From positions 111,583,939 through 111,647,938 of the forward strand of contig NC_084850.1 of NCBI RefSeq assembly GCF_033115175.1: DNA of 64,000 nt, read 5' to 3'. The position numbers and the translations under genes are program-made. The stretch's first letter is position 1. Every line of letters starts with the position of its first letter. The notes beneath the pieces were generated by a model. The model was given only the letters and a program-made list of their open reading frames with translations, was not told where the DNA came from and made no database searches. This stretch comes from Lepus europaeus (lineage: Eukaryota; Chordata; Mammalia; Lagomorpha; Leporidae). Positions 34,169 to 47,640 of this stretch are shown one piece after another.

Positions 34169-34987
34169 CCATAACAGTTAAATTAGAGACATTTACTTCC
34201 TTTTCCTTTCCTTCCTCCCAGTCCTCAAAATAACAGAGGAGACAGCAGTTGGAGGGGGTAAGACTTAAAGAACAGCCCATGCCCCCTCTCCCCACACCAT
34301 GATCTTAACATCAAAGCTTAGCAGCAGCTGGAGGAATGCTGGAGAAAGATGTTAGCATAACATAGATTAAACATTAAAGTTTTAAATGGATATATATAGC
34401 CATTTTTATACCTAAAAGTATCTGGAAAGGTATGAGATCTACTAGTTCCTAATCAACAAAAATTTAGACTGTCAAATTAAAGTAGCTACTCAAGGCAGGA
34501 TTCTTTTTAGATAGCTGAATCATGATTATATAACCTTAGGTCTGATGTAAGGGACAGTATTGGCATGGGATCCTTAGGTTTCCACCAGATTGATGAGAAA
34601 AAATTCCTTCTGGCAAATTGTAATGAGAAATACTGATGAGTTCTAAAATTCTGAATGTACCTTCAGGTGAATCAGGGCTAAATAGCAGCACATTTGGAGG
34701 CTAAACAGGATGTCACTATCTAGACAATACTGTGTGTAATACACAGAATTACATGAAAGTCATGGTATAGATTTAAAGTCATAGTGTAGATTATTCTACA
34801 AGTGATAACAAATGGACCTGTTAGTCCCACTAGTACCTAATCCTAGTGATCTGGTCTAAAATTGGTTAATTGGCACTAGAAAAGGATACCTGTTGAGGTA
34901 ACTTGAGGTCAAAGTTAGCAAACTATTGGCATGAGTACGAAACATTTCCACTCAAGCAAGCATTAGTTTATTAATATTGAATAAGTT
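34169..34987. other. Intronic DNA, nothing recognised
   Basis: No long frames, no repeat signature I can name. Confidence 0.45.
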
Positions 34988-35272
34988 CAGGGCTGGCATT
35001 GTAGCACAGAGGTTAAGTGGCAACCTATGATACTGGCATCCCAAATGAACACCTGTTCGCGTTCTGGCTGCTCAAGTTCCTAACCAGCTCCCTGCTAATG
35101 TACCTGGGAAAGCAATAGAAGTACTTAGACTCCTGTCATCTACATGGGAGACCTGGATGGAGTTCCAGGCCCAGCCCCAGCCTCTGTGGCCATTTGGGAA
35201 GTACACCAGCAGGGGAGAGATATTCTCTCTCTCTTCCTCTGCCTTTACAATAAGTAAAATAATTTAAAAATT
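34988..35272 (+). repeat. C-repeat SINE, diverged
   Basis: Forward copy: GGGCTGGCATTGTAGCACAG head, CCTTTACAATAAGTAAAATAA tail. Confidence 0.82.
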
Positions 35273-36394
35273 ATGACAATTTTCTTAATGTTAACTTTAG
35301 ACTGTAATTTCCAAAACGCTGAGAACACTCATGGTCCCATAGAAGAAGAAAGGAAAAAATGGTAAAGATCAAGGAATTTAGCTTTAATTAAGCATCTAAA
35401 AACTAGAATAAAATATATCTCTCGAAGGTTTTCTTTCTACCACCCAGTATGCCAATTATACGCCTCATACCTAATGCTATAGGTATAATTTAAAAGATAC
35501 AAAATTTAAGGCTTATGAAAGGCAAAGTGTTTGCACAAAGCAATGCCATCAGTAGGTGGCATAGCTGAGACAACAAATTCTCAAAGCAGAGGGAGAATTT
35601 TTGCTTGGCATTCTGATAAATACTCTTTTGCACTCTTACCTTTATTGAGATGTAATTGACAAATAAGAACTGTATATATTTAAAGTGTATAGTATGCTTA
35701 TATGAGCCTTTCTGTATATGGTTACTGTCTTTACTAGATCTCAAATGCCATGAGGAATGGGCAGCTAATTCATTGTATGCTCTGTGTTTGTGAAGTAGTA
35801 GGCATTCAGAAAATAACATCTGAATAAATCTGACTCAATTTCTACATGGTGCAAATGAGGAAGTTGAAGTACAATGTACTTCCTTCCATTGTATAATTGG
35901 ACTTATATTCCAAATAAAGTAAGGAATCACAGGTAAGTATTCTACTGAAAGCAGACATCTAAGTTCACAAAGTCTACCATTGAAGATCATGAAAATATGC
36001 CAGCAAATCTCAAAAGCCAACCATTTGCTTCACTTACAAGCTTAAGGTGAACTGTGTTGTGCAATGCCATACCATTCCTAATATATAACAAGCACTATTC
36101 TAGAATAGTTTTTCTGAAATAGATCAAAGATGAGATTGCCAATTCCACTACACTTATTAGACCAAAACCCTCCTTTTAGCATACCTTATTGTAAATATTG
36201 TGATTTTTAATGGCACAAGGCAACCTGAATGGCACACTTGAACTATAAAAAAGGGGATAAACATAGCACCAACATAGTTAACATCAATTTTGAAGTCCAC
36301 ATCCATGAGCCAACTTGTGAACAATTTTAAATCGCTTCTTCCTGTGCACTGAATGTACTTTATAGTATGGAAAACCATTCATTCACTTCTCCAA
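35273..36394. other. Intronic DNA, nothing recognised with confidence
   Basis: A short MIR-like motif (GTAGGTGGCATAGCTGAGA) occurs near 35550; otherwise unassigned. Confidence 0.4.
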
Positions 36395-36631
36395 ATTTGC
36401 CCCTCTTGTTTGCCAGCACTGCTTTATATGCTAAAGATCGTGGTGATGAACAAAAATGACAAGGAATGCTGATGTCATATAGGTAATTAATAGTCTTTAT
36501 GGGAAGGCAACAATTAGCATACAGTAAATAGATATTAGATGATGATAAGTGCTGGTAAGAAAAATAATTCAGAGAAAAGATAAGGCTGCAATTTAAGGTA
36601 GGATATTTCCTCACTGAGAAAGTGAATTAGA

Positions 36632-36972
36632 AGGCCGGCACCGTGGCTTAACAGGCTAATCCTCCGCCTTGCGGCACCGGCACACCGGTTCTAGTCCAGG
36701 TCGGGGCACCGGATTCTATCCCGGTTGCCCCTCTTCCAGGCCAGCTCTCTGCTATGGCCCGGGAAGGCAGTGGAGGATGGCCCAAGTGCTTGGGCCCTGC
36801 ACCCGCATGGGAGACCAGGAGAAGCACCTGGCTCCTGACTTCAGATCAGCGAGATGCGCCGGCCGCAGCGGCCATTGGAGGGTGAACCAACGGCAAAAAG
36901 GAAGACCTTTCTCTCTGTGTCTCTCTCTCTCACTATCCACTCTGCCTGTCAAAAAAAAAAAAAAAAAAAAAA
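36632..36972 (+). repeat. C-repeat SINE, young subtype, complete
   Basis: Target duplication AGAAAGTGAATTAG at about 36617-36630 and 36973-36986; very close to the copy at 33819. Confidence 0.95.
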
Positions 36973-37078
36973 AGAAAGTGAATTAGAACAAAGACCTGAG
37001 ATTATTGAGGGAGCTCAGACACATCAATCTGGAAGAAGAAAGAGTAACTTCCAGAACCAGGAAGCAGATCATGTGCTG

Positions 37079-37082
37079 TGTA

Positions 37083-37148
<66 letters not shown>

Positions 37149-37152
37149 AGGA
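37079..37152. repeat. (TG)n(AG)n microsatellite
   Basis: TG run followed by a long AG run ending GGGAGGGAGG; not part of a SINE. Confidence 0.9.
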
Positions 37153-37621
37153 TACACAAGAAAGGCATAGCAATGTGAAAAGTGGTGGGGTGGCACAGGA
37201 GATGTAGTAAAGAAAGAAATGGGTAGATACGATGGAATGGTGCAGCATGGAGATGGATAGGGATTGATTGACTGTGCAGTGCCTTGGGAGTGATTTTGAG
37301 TATTTTGTATTTTACTGAGGTGGGAAGCCATTGCAGTGAAAAGACTTTAAAGCATTGCTTTAGCTTGCTGTTTTGGGGAATCACTAATGGGGAGGAGATC
37401 AAGAAGTCAGACAGATGAGATGGTGGTGGTAGCTTGGATATAACGTGGTGCAATGAGTATATGTTCACATTAGAACTATGGGCAGATGGGGTATGAGATG
37501 TGAAAGGAAGAATCAGGGATGCCAATAAGTTTTGGGGTTAGTAAACAGATGGAATTATTGCTTACTGAAATCAGAAAGGTTGTGGTAAGAGCAGTTTTTC
37601 AGGGGGAAAGGGTACAAACTC

Positions 37622-38577
37622 AAATACCAATAAAAATAACTGATAGATTATTTTTTCTGGAGCTAGACAAGTTAATACTAGAATTTATATGGAAATATAG
37701 GCACACAAGAATGGCTCACAAACCACTGAAAAAGAAGAGCACATAAGGAGGAACTAGCGGCGCCAGGTTCTATTCCCAGTTGCTCCTCTTCAACTCCAGC
37801 TCTCTGCTGTGGCCCAGGAAGACAGTGGAAGATGGCCCAAGTGCTTGGGCCCTGCACCCACATGGGAGACCAGGAGGAAGCACCTGGCTCCTGGCTTTGG
37901 ATCGGCGTAGCTCCAGCCATGCTGGCCATTTGGGGGGTGAACCAACGAAAGGAAGACTTTTCTCTCTGTCTCTCTCTCTCTCACTGTCTAACTCTGTCAA
38001 ATAAATAAAATAAAATAAAATAAAATAAAAGGAGGAACTAGCCCTAATTTATACCAAAACATTCTACAAATCTTCTGTAGTAAAAAGAAAATAGTGTGAT
38101 CCTAGCATTTGAGCAGCACAATGGACCAATGGACTAGTACAGAAAATACTGAAGTAGACTAAATATATATATATGGCAATCAGGCACCTGAAAAGGATAA
38201 CTAAAATCACTGGGATAAAGAGGATCTTTTATAAAATGCTGTTTAGACAACTGAGTAGCCATGTGGAAAGATCATATCCATAAATCTCCTTATAACTAAT
38301 GATAAATTCCAAGAGAATCAGCAATCTAAATTTAAAACTCAAATTAGAAAAAACTGTGAATTCCATTGTAATGGGTTTAAAGGAAGCTTTTTTGTGATAC
38401 TACATCAAGATTCAATAAAATATTTATTAAATCTCTGACAATAAAATGAAAAAATGCCTTGGAAAACACCATAAGCAAAGTAAAAATGTGCATGCCAATT
38501 GCAAGCAAATATTTGTAATATGAGTATATGTATCTAGTAAAGGCTAGTACTTCTAGCATAATTTTTAAAAACTAATA
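37622..38577 (+). mobile_element. Old L1 ORF2 remnant
   Basis: GAGCTAGACAAGTTAATACTAG, ATTTATATGGAAATATAGGC, GGAGGAACTAGCCCTAAT and GCAATGGACCAATGGACTAG-like words follow the L1 ORF2 3' region in plus sense, with many stops. A SINE splits it at 37757. Confidence 0.75.
37757..38029 (+). repeat. C-repeat SINE, 5'-truncated
   Basis: Lacks the first ~45 bp of the head. Tail is (AAATA)n. Target duplication AAGGAGGAACTAG at about 37746-37757 and 38030-38041. Confidence 0.92.
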
Positions 38578-38581
38578 AAGA

Positions 38582-41500
38582 GGGGATTCCAAGATGGTGG
38601 AATAGGGAATGATGTACTGTGCTAGGCTAGGGTTAAACAGTTAAAAAAAAAAAAAAGAAAAGTTTAAGAAGTGTACTCTCAGGGGAGAATTAGAGAGAAA
38701 ATTGCAGCGGAAATTCTGCGGAAGGAAGAGGAACATTATGGACCTGTGTGGAAGGTGCAAAGCACAGAAACAGACACAAACACAACTCCAGCAGCTGAGA
38801 GCCAGAGCGACAGCAGCTTGGAGATGGAGATGGAGGTGGGATCAGACTACGGCAACCCATGGAGATACAGATGGAGGGAGAGCATGGCATTAGTCCAGCC
38901 TGGGGCTCTATGGGATAGCACATACTTGTGAAGCAAGTGAAAGTAAAAGTGACACGTTTCTCTCACCCCATCTTCCCCACAATGGAGCCCAATGCCCACG
39001 TGAGAGAGGGCAGGCGCCATTCTGGGCTTAAGTGACAGCTGTGGAAGCCCTTGTGTGTGTGCACAACAATGGGCTGAGACAGAACACAATATTCTCAGCA
39101 GTACTGGTGGCAGTGGTTGGGAGAGGGCAACATTTGGCCAGTGGCTCTTATGTGTGTGTGGTGTGATCAGAGATTCTAGCAGAAGGAAAAATCCATGGTC
39201 CCCACTGACTTTCAGCCTGGCTGGAAGGATGGACAAGGGCTCGGCACTCATGTAAGACTGTGAGGCACCCCCAGCTTCCCATCATCTCACAGGCACTTGG
39301 GCTCAGACTGCCTAGGTGAAGTACCCACAGACCTTAGGTAGGGAAAGTCTGCCTCTCTGCGGACAGGACAGGCTGGTGGGACAGATTAGACCCTCCGCAC
39401 CCAGTGACTATGGGAGCCTTGTGTGCTGAGATGGTGCGGACTCTCTGGCTGAACAAGAGGGTATAGGGTGTACCTGGGTCTCTATGCAATCATTGTATAT
39501 GGCTCCACACACTTGGAGCTCTCTGGTTGCCTGGGTCAGATCATTGCAGCAGGATCCGTTCTTGGTTTAAGGACTGTGCAGATCATTTGTGTGGTTCATA
39601 TGGTGGCCCAGATGAGTATGGCACCCATTGGGGGCTAACACCTGGGCACTGATTACCTTGGAGGGAAGGAGGTGAGGGTATGATCGCATCAACAGAGGTG
39701 ACCATTCCCCTGATTCTGTTAACAAGAAGAGATCTACCATGCCTAACTTGGGTGTTACTCTGGAGCACTGACCAGAGCTTCCTGCCCACAGCCAGCCCAC
39801 ACCTCTGGGTATTAACTGAAAGTGCAAGCATTCCACTCAGTGACAGAGGCATAGTTCACAGATAAAAGCAATCAGAGGAAAAAAAAACAAGTACCTCCAC
39901 AAATGCTTAAAAATAGATGCAAAAATTCAAGAAACAAGAATAAGGAAGACATCATGACCCCTTCAAAAAAAACACAACACAATTTCAATATTAGAATGTG
40001 CAGATGAAGAGATTGAGGAAATGCCAGAAGCAGAATACAAAAGAGTAATCACAGGATTACTCAAAAGCAATCGGAAGCAAATTCACAAATTACGGCAATC
40101 CACACATGACATCAGTGAAAATTTTTCCCGTGAAATTGAGATTTTAAAGAGATATCAAAATGAAATATTAGAAAGAAAAATTCAATAGATCAAATAAAAA
40201 ATGTGGTGGAAAGCCTTAACAAAACTTGCTGAGGCAGAAGATATAATATCAGAGCTAGAAGATAAATCATTGGAAATTTTTCAGTCAGACCAAAAAAAAA
40301 AGAAATTAGAAAAATTAAAAATTAAAAACAGTGTTGGAGACTTCTGGCATACTATCAAACGACTCAACATATGTCTTTTTTATTTAATGAATGTATTTTT
40401 ACATAGATACAACTTCAGAAATATAGTGGCTCTTTCCTCCATACCTCTCACCCTGCTCCCATCCCACCTCCCATTCCCTTCTTCATTATGGATTATTTTT
40501 AGTATGACTTTATATACAGAGGACCAACTCTACGCTAATCATAGATTTCAATAATTTGCCCCATGCCCACACACAACAGTTTGGGGAGAGAATTTGCAGT
40601 TGATTCTCACATAATACAATTCAATAGGGACAGAGGTCCTACCTGGGGAGCAAGTACAGTGACTACTTCAACATATAGGTCTTAGGAGTTCCTGAGGTGT
40701 GGAAAGAGAGAATGTACTAGAAGGCCTATTTAGAGAAATAATTACAGAAAATTTCCTCAATTTTTTGAAAGAAAGGGATGTCCAAATACAGGAAGCATAT
40801 AGAACTCCTAATAGACATGACCAGAAAAAAATCTTCACCACGACACATTGAAGTCAAACTCTCCACAGTAAAACATAAAGAAAAGATTCTAAAATGTGTA
40901 TTATAGAAACACCACATTACTTTCAGAGGATTTCCAACTAGACTCACAGCTGACTTCTCATCAGAAATTCTATAGGCTAAGAGGGACTGGAGAGACATAG
41001 TCCAAATCTTAAGAGAAAAAACTGTCAACCTAGAGTAGCGTGCCTTGCAAAGCTCTCATTTATGCCTTAAGGTGAAATAAAGACCCTCAATAACAAACAG
41101 AAATTGAAAGAATTTGTCACCACTCGTCTAGCCTTACAAAAGATGCTTAAGGATGTGCTATACACAGAAACACAGAAACATGGTTAAAACTACAAAAGAA
41201 GGTAAAGGCAGAAAATCTCCCAATAAAAGTGCAAAGGAAATCCAAAGTAAACGATAGGAATATTTATGGGAAAATGGCAGGGGCCATATCATTATTTATC
41301 GATAGTAACCTTGAATGTAAATGGCCTAAACATCTTGAGTTAAAAGATACACACTTGCTGAATGTATTAAAAAACAAGACACATCTATTTGTTGACTACA
41401 AAAAATCATTTCATCAACAAATATACACACAGACAAAAATGAAAGGATGGAAAAAGATATTCCATGCTAACAGAAAACAGCAGAGGGTAGGTGTGGCTAT

Positions 41501-42478
41501 CATAATATCAGACAAAATAGACTTATTTAAAAGAGAAACTGTTAAGAGATGAAGAAGGTAACTTTCTAATGATTATTAGATCAATTCAACAGGAAGATGT
41601 GATTATAATAAATGTGTATGCACCCAAGTACAGGGCACCTGGCTATTTCAAACAAATGTTAATGGATATAAAGAAAGACATAGACTTCAATACAATGGTA
41701 ACGGGGGACTTTACCCCAATTTCATCAATGGACATATCAAGTAGACAGAAAAGCAGCAAAGAAACAACAGAGCTAATTGACACTATGAACCAAATGGACC
41801 TAATAGACATCTACAGAACTTTTCACCCCACAGTTGCAGAACACACATTCTTCTCAGCAGTGCATGGAACTCTTTAGGATAGATCATATGCTATGCTATC
41901 AAGTAAGTCTCAGCAAATCTGAAAAAAATCAAACTCATTCCATGCATCTTCTCTGACTACAATGCAATAAAGTTGGAAATCAACAACTCAAAATCTCTAA
42001 ATCATATGCAAACACATGGAGACTGAACAAACAACATGCTTCTGAATGAACAGTGGGTCAAAGAAAAAATCAAAAGAGAAATCAAAAAATTTCTGGAAAT
42101 GAATGAAGGCGACAATATGTCATATCAAATCTTATGGGCTTCAGCAAAAGCAGTGTTAAGCGGGAATGTTATAGCAATTGGTGCCTATATAAAGAAAATG
42201 GAAAGGTACCAAATAAATGAGCTATCAATGCATCTCAAGGACCTACAAAAATAAGATTATAGATCACAAGTTAAATGCTCTCCTCATACACCACACACAT
42301 GCAAACTATCAATAATGATAAAGAGGGAAGGAAAAGGTTTGGGAGGTGATGTATTTGTGGCCTTAATGATGGCAACAGTTTCACAGGTATACATTTATCT
42401 CCACACTCATAAAAATATGTATATTAAGTAAATTTACAGCTTTGTATATGTCAATCATACCTCAATAAAATGATTTTT
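38582..42478 (+). mobile_element. L1 with 5' end preserved, internally deleted
   Basis: Starts GGGGATTCCAAGATGGTGG, the L1 5'-end motif, followed by about 1.3 kb of 5' UTR. ORF1 coiled-coil-like sequence runs at about 39990-40360. Pieces of the ORF2 endonuclease lie at 41229-41552 (KMKGWKKIFHANRKQQRVGVAI; the usual ETH is KTH) and 41569-41877 (IINVYAPK, TGDF, DLIDIYRTFHP) in different frames. A late ORF2 piece at 42110-42250 then jumps to a 3'-UTR-like end (CATACCTCAATAAAATGA). The reverse transcriptase is missing and stops are many, so it is inactive. Confidence 0.8.
40365..40640 (-). mobile_element. L1 3' UTR piece inserted in reverse inside the L1
   Basis: TTTACATAGATACAACTTC, CCTCTCACCCTGCTCCCATC and TACAGAGGACCAACTCTACG resemble the minus-sense L1 3' UTRs at 25830 and 47450-47880. 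It separates the ORF1 and ORF2 portions of the host L1. Confidence 0.5.
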
Positions 42479-42482
42479 AAAA

Positions 42483-43378
42483 AAGAATGTTATTCACTCA
42501 TATATATTAAGATTTTTTTTGTACTCTATATATTAGCTACCACAAATCAGAAAATCACATTTGTCTTTTAGGGTCTGGCTTATTTCATTAAGCATAATGG
42601 TCTCCAGTTGCATCCATTTTGTTGCAAAAGACAGCATTTCATTATTTTTATGGCTGAGTAGCATTCCATCATGTATGTATATCACATTTTTAAATCCAGT
42701 TATCATTTGATGGACATCTGGCTTGATTATCTTGTTATTTGATTACTGTTTATAACCCTTGCCTATATTTTTGTGGGCCAGTGGTCTTTCTGCTTTTTTT
42801 TTTTTTTTTTTTTTTTTTTTTGACAGGCAGAGTGGATAGTGAAAGAGAGAGAGACAGAGAGAAAGGTCTTCCTTTTGCCGTTGGTTCACCCTCCAATGGC
42901 CGCCACGGCTGGCGCGCTGCGGCCGGCGCACTGCGCTGATCCGAAGCCAGGAGCCAGGTGCTTATCCTGGTCTCCCATGGGGTGCAGGGCCCAAGCACTT
43001 GGGCCATCCTCCATTGCACTCCCGGGCCACAGCAGAGAGCTGGCCTGGAAGAGGGGCAACCAGGACAGAATCCGGCGCCCCAACCGGGACTAGAACCCAG
43101 TGTGCCAGCGCCACAAGGCGGAGGATTAGCCTGTTGAGCCACGGCGCCGGCCTTTCTGCTTTTTCTTGTAGAACTTTTTATTTAGAGGAGCATTCAGCCT
43201 GTGAATATAAATTAAATTGAAAGTATGTTATCACAAAAATTAAAATTAAAAAAAGCAACTTAGGAGGAGGGAAGAGGAAGGAGGAAAGTATCATTATATT
43301 CTTAGAATTGTATCTATGAAATACAAGAAATCTGTTCTCTTTATATTAATAAATAAAAATGTTAAAAATAAACCCCAT
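42483..43378 (+). mobile_element. Short L1 with 5' inversion, carrying a SINE
   Basis: 42483-42735 is ORF2 end in minus sense (GGTCTCCAGTTGCATCCATT, TTTTTATGGCTGAGTAGCATT). From about 42735 and again from 43151 to 43378 the 3' UTR is in plus sense, ending AATAAATAAAAATG. This is the twin-priming arrangement. Confidence 0.65.
42796..43150 (-). repeat. C-repeat SINE, young subtype, with short internal duplication
   Basis: Target duplication CTTTCTGCTTTTT at about 42785-42797 and 43152-43164. GCTGGCGCGCTGCGGCCGGC at 42909 repeats the head of the body region, adding about 13 bp. Confidence 0.93.
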
Positions 43379-43442
43379 ATGGCATTAAATGAATAAAAAA
43401 TGTTATTCAGTAGTATAAATTATTTTAGACCAAGAAATTTCA

Positions 43443-43742
43443 GAGGCCAGCACTACGGCACAGGGGATTAAGTTGCTGCTTAGGACACTTGTATCCCATA
43501 CCAGTTTGAGACCCAGCTACATGGCTTCCAACCTAGATTCCTGTTAATGTGACTGGATGGCCCAAATACTTGGGTTCCTGCCACTCACTTGGGAGATCTA
43601 GATGGAATTCATGGCTTCTAGCCTCAGCCTGGCCCAGCCCCAGATGTTGCAGGCATTTGGGGAGTGAAGTAGAGGATAGAAGATCTTTCTTTGTCTCTCC
43701 CTCTCTCCGTGTCACTCTTCCTTACAAATAAATAAAACCTTA
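43443..43742 (+). repeat. C-repeat SINE, diverged
   Basis: Forward copy: GGCCAGCACTACGGCACAG head, TTACAAATAAATAAAACC tail. Confidence 0.85.
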
Positions 43743-43937
43743 TGGACTATATATTCTTTTCTCTGTTTTTAACTAGACGATTTAAAAAATATTTTTATAA
43801 CAATTAGGCTCACAGTTTATCAATTTAAAAAATTATTTTTCTCTTGCTGTACATGCTGTAATCTAGCCATGATGCTTCTGTGAGCCTCCTTCCTTGAACT
43901 CCTTCCTCTTATCCCTGGACCCTTTTCTTTTCTTTTT

Positions 43938-44268
43938 AAAGATTTATTTATTTATTTATTTGAAAGTCAGAGTTACACAGAGAGAGAAGGAAAGGCAGGG
44001 AGAGAGAGGTCTTCCATTCGCTGGTTCATTCTCCAATTGGCCACAATGGCCAGAGCTGCACTGATCTGAAGCCAGGAGCCAGGAGCTTCTTCTGGGTCTC
44101 CCACGTGGGTGCAGGGGCCCAAGTATTTGGGCCATCTTCTACTGCTTTCCCAGCCCATAGCAGAGAGCTGGATTGGAAGTGGAGTAGCCAGGACTTGAAT
44201 CAGTGTCCATATGGGATGCTGGCGCTTCAGGCCAGGGCGTTAACCCACTGTGCCATAGTACTGGCTCC
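43938..44268 (-). repeat. C-repeat SINE, complete
   Basis: Reverse copy from AAAGATTTATTTATTTATT to GCCATAGTACTGGCTCC. Confidence 0.9.
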
Positions 44269-44932
44269 TGGACCCTTTTTTACCTCATGAAAAATAAAAT
44301 TCTCTTTCTTTAAAATTCTTCTGTAGCCACTGCTCTGGATACATACTTGATGTCCCTCTAGCACATCTGACATCATAAGTTTAGTATCTATTGTTATTTT
44401 TGTGTTGCACTGAACTGGATCTTCATACAATGCTACCTTCGGTAATGCAATTTCCAGCAATGGAGCAGTTCCATAGGACTGATACCCCTGCCTTGTGCTT
44501 TCCTGCTCCTGCTCTCCTTGAATAGCATGTACAGGGAAGAGTGCTCAACAGGAGGATTCACAGGGAGTGGACAGGGAAGTACGGCTGTGCCTTTTTTTCT
44601 GTATGAGAAGTAAAACATTTAAAAACAGCATCAGCATCCATTAGCTTCCTCCAACCTTTCTCTCTGATTAGGCATGGCAAGGTAATTAAACTTAGTAATA
44701 ACTTTCCAGAACATAGCACTGTGCAATCTACTTGTTTGCTTTTTGCTGAGATGATAAATCCTAGCTCAGAAGAGTCCATGGGAATAGGGCTCTCAAAGAC
44801 AGATCAGCACATAGGAAATGAACCTAACTCCTACACACAGAATATAATTAGTTACAAGCCACTTTCAGAATTCTTCACAGAGATAACTTTTAACTGATAG
44901 GAATCCACACATTTTGGGAATGCAGATTTCAA

Positions 44933-44936
<4 letters not shown>
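44269..44936. other. Intronic DNA, nothing recognised
   Basis: Two overlapping minus frames of 61-77 codons have no family resemblance. Confidence 0.45.
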
Positions 44937-44964
<28 letters not shown>

Positions 44965-44966
44965 CT
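44937..44966. repeat. (AC)n microsatellite
   Basis: TATATAC followed by about 12 AC units, 75 bp downstream of the PRRG1 Gla-exon donor on the gene strand. Confidence 0.9.
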
Positions 44967-44994
44967 CACACACATATACACATACAATATATCA

Positions 44995-46429
<1,435 letters not shown>

Positions 46430-46686
46430 GTGTCAGCATTATGGCATAGTGGTTAAGTTGCCACCTGCAACACCAGCATCCTGTTTGGGTGCCAGTTCCA
46501 GTCCTGGCGTCTCTACTTCCAATCCAGCTCCCTGCAAATGTGCCTGGGAAAAGCAGTAGAATATGAACAAAGTATTTGGGCCCTTGGTCCCCACAAGGGA
46601 GATCCTGATAAAGCTCCTGGCTCCTAGCTTTGGACTGGCCTAGCCTTGACCATTGTGGCCATTTGGGGAATGAACCAGTGGATGAA

Positions 46687-46742
<56 letters not shown>

Positions 46743-46805
46743 GTCTTTATCTCTATTTTTCTCTGTCTCTTACTATAAGTAACTTTCAAATAAATGCTTA
46801 AAAAT
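46430..46805 (+). repeat. C-repeat SINE with long (CT)n
   Basis: Forward copy; a pure CT run of about 40 bp at 46691-46731 precedes the tail. Confidence 0.87.
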
Positions 46806-47006
46806 CATAAATATTATAGTAAATGTTATAAAGGAAGCCAGATGGGTGCTGTTGAGTTGGAGAATAACAGTTGAATTTTCTAGCAGTGCTTTTCAAATTT
46901 CAGCAGCATCAGAAGTCTCAAGAGGACTTACTATAGAAATTGTTGGGCGCACCCCAGAGTTTCGAATCCATAGGCCTGGGGCAGGACAAGAAACTGCATT
47001 TGATGG

Positions 47007-47173
47007 GGCCTGCACTGTGGTGTAGCAGGTAAAGCCACCACCTGTAGTGCCAGCATATGGGCACCAGATGCTCCACTTCCAATCCAGTTCTCTGCTATAG
47101 CCTGGGAAGGCAGTAGAAGATGGCACAGCTCCGGCTGTTGTGGCCAGTTGGGAAGTGAACCAGCAGACAGAAG

Positions 47174-47209
<36 letters not shown>

Positions 47210-47266
47210 CTCCTTCTCTCTCTGCATAACTCTGACTTTCAAATAAATAAATAAATCTTTTAAAAA
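47007..47266 (+). repeat. C-repeat SINE with internal deletion
   Basis: About 60 bp between AGTAGAAGATGG and CACAGCTCCGGC are missing. Complete AAATAAATAAATAAATC tail. Confidence 0.87.
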
Positions 47267-47449
47267 AGTGCATTTGCAATCAGTTTCAGATAACTCTGAT
47301 ATTCCCTGTCTCATTATCACATGTTGAGAATCACTACCCTAATGCAAGTTCCTAATACCAGTTCTGAGGTAGGTATTTATAGAATGCTGAGATTAACAAA
47401 TTTAAAGAGATCTTTTACTGTGTGATTCTTGCAGAGCCCTTAACATACA

Positions 47450-47640
47450 TTTGTTTTTATATAATTTTTATTTATATAAGAAGAATAAATTTCATGTATT
47501 TCATATTTATACAGATTTAGGAGTATAGTGACATTTTATACTCTACCTTCCATCACATCCATGCTTCTACCCTCGCTCCTCCTTCCTTATTATTTATTTT
47601 AATTTTTACAGACATACTTTCAGTTTATTTATTTTCTTGG
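47450..47640 (-). mobile_element. L1 3' UTR fragment
   Basis: Minus-sense tail: AAATTTCATGTATTTCATAT, TTTAGGAGTATAGTGAC and CCTCGCTCCTCCTTCC. A second, separate L1 tail follows directly. Confidence 0.65.

Larger units (their letters stand above)
36395..37620 (+). repeat. Ancient mammalian-wide interspersed repeat, interrupted
   Basis: GATGATAAGTGCTGG, CCTCACTGAGAAAGTGA, ACAAAGACCTGAG, GGTGGGAAGCCATTG and CAGGGATGCCAATAAGTTTT keep the order of a widespread old mammalian repeat. The SINE at 36632 and the microsatellite at 37079 interrupt it. Family name uncertain (L2 class considered). Confidence 0.45.

Noticed and set aside
37079-37152. Dinucleotide array considered as a CRISPR-like or regulatory repeat
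   Set aside because: Simple TG/AG microsatellite without spacers.
38671-39865. Several 60-134 codon frames on both strands
   Set aside because: They lie in the L1 5' UTR.
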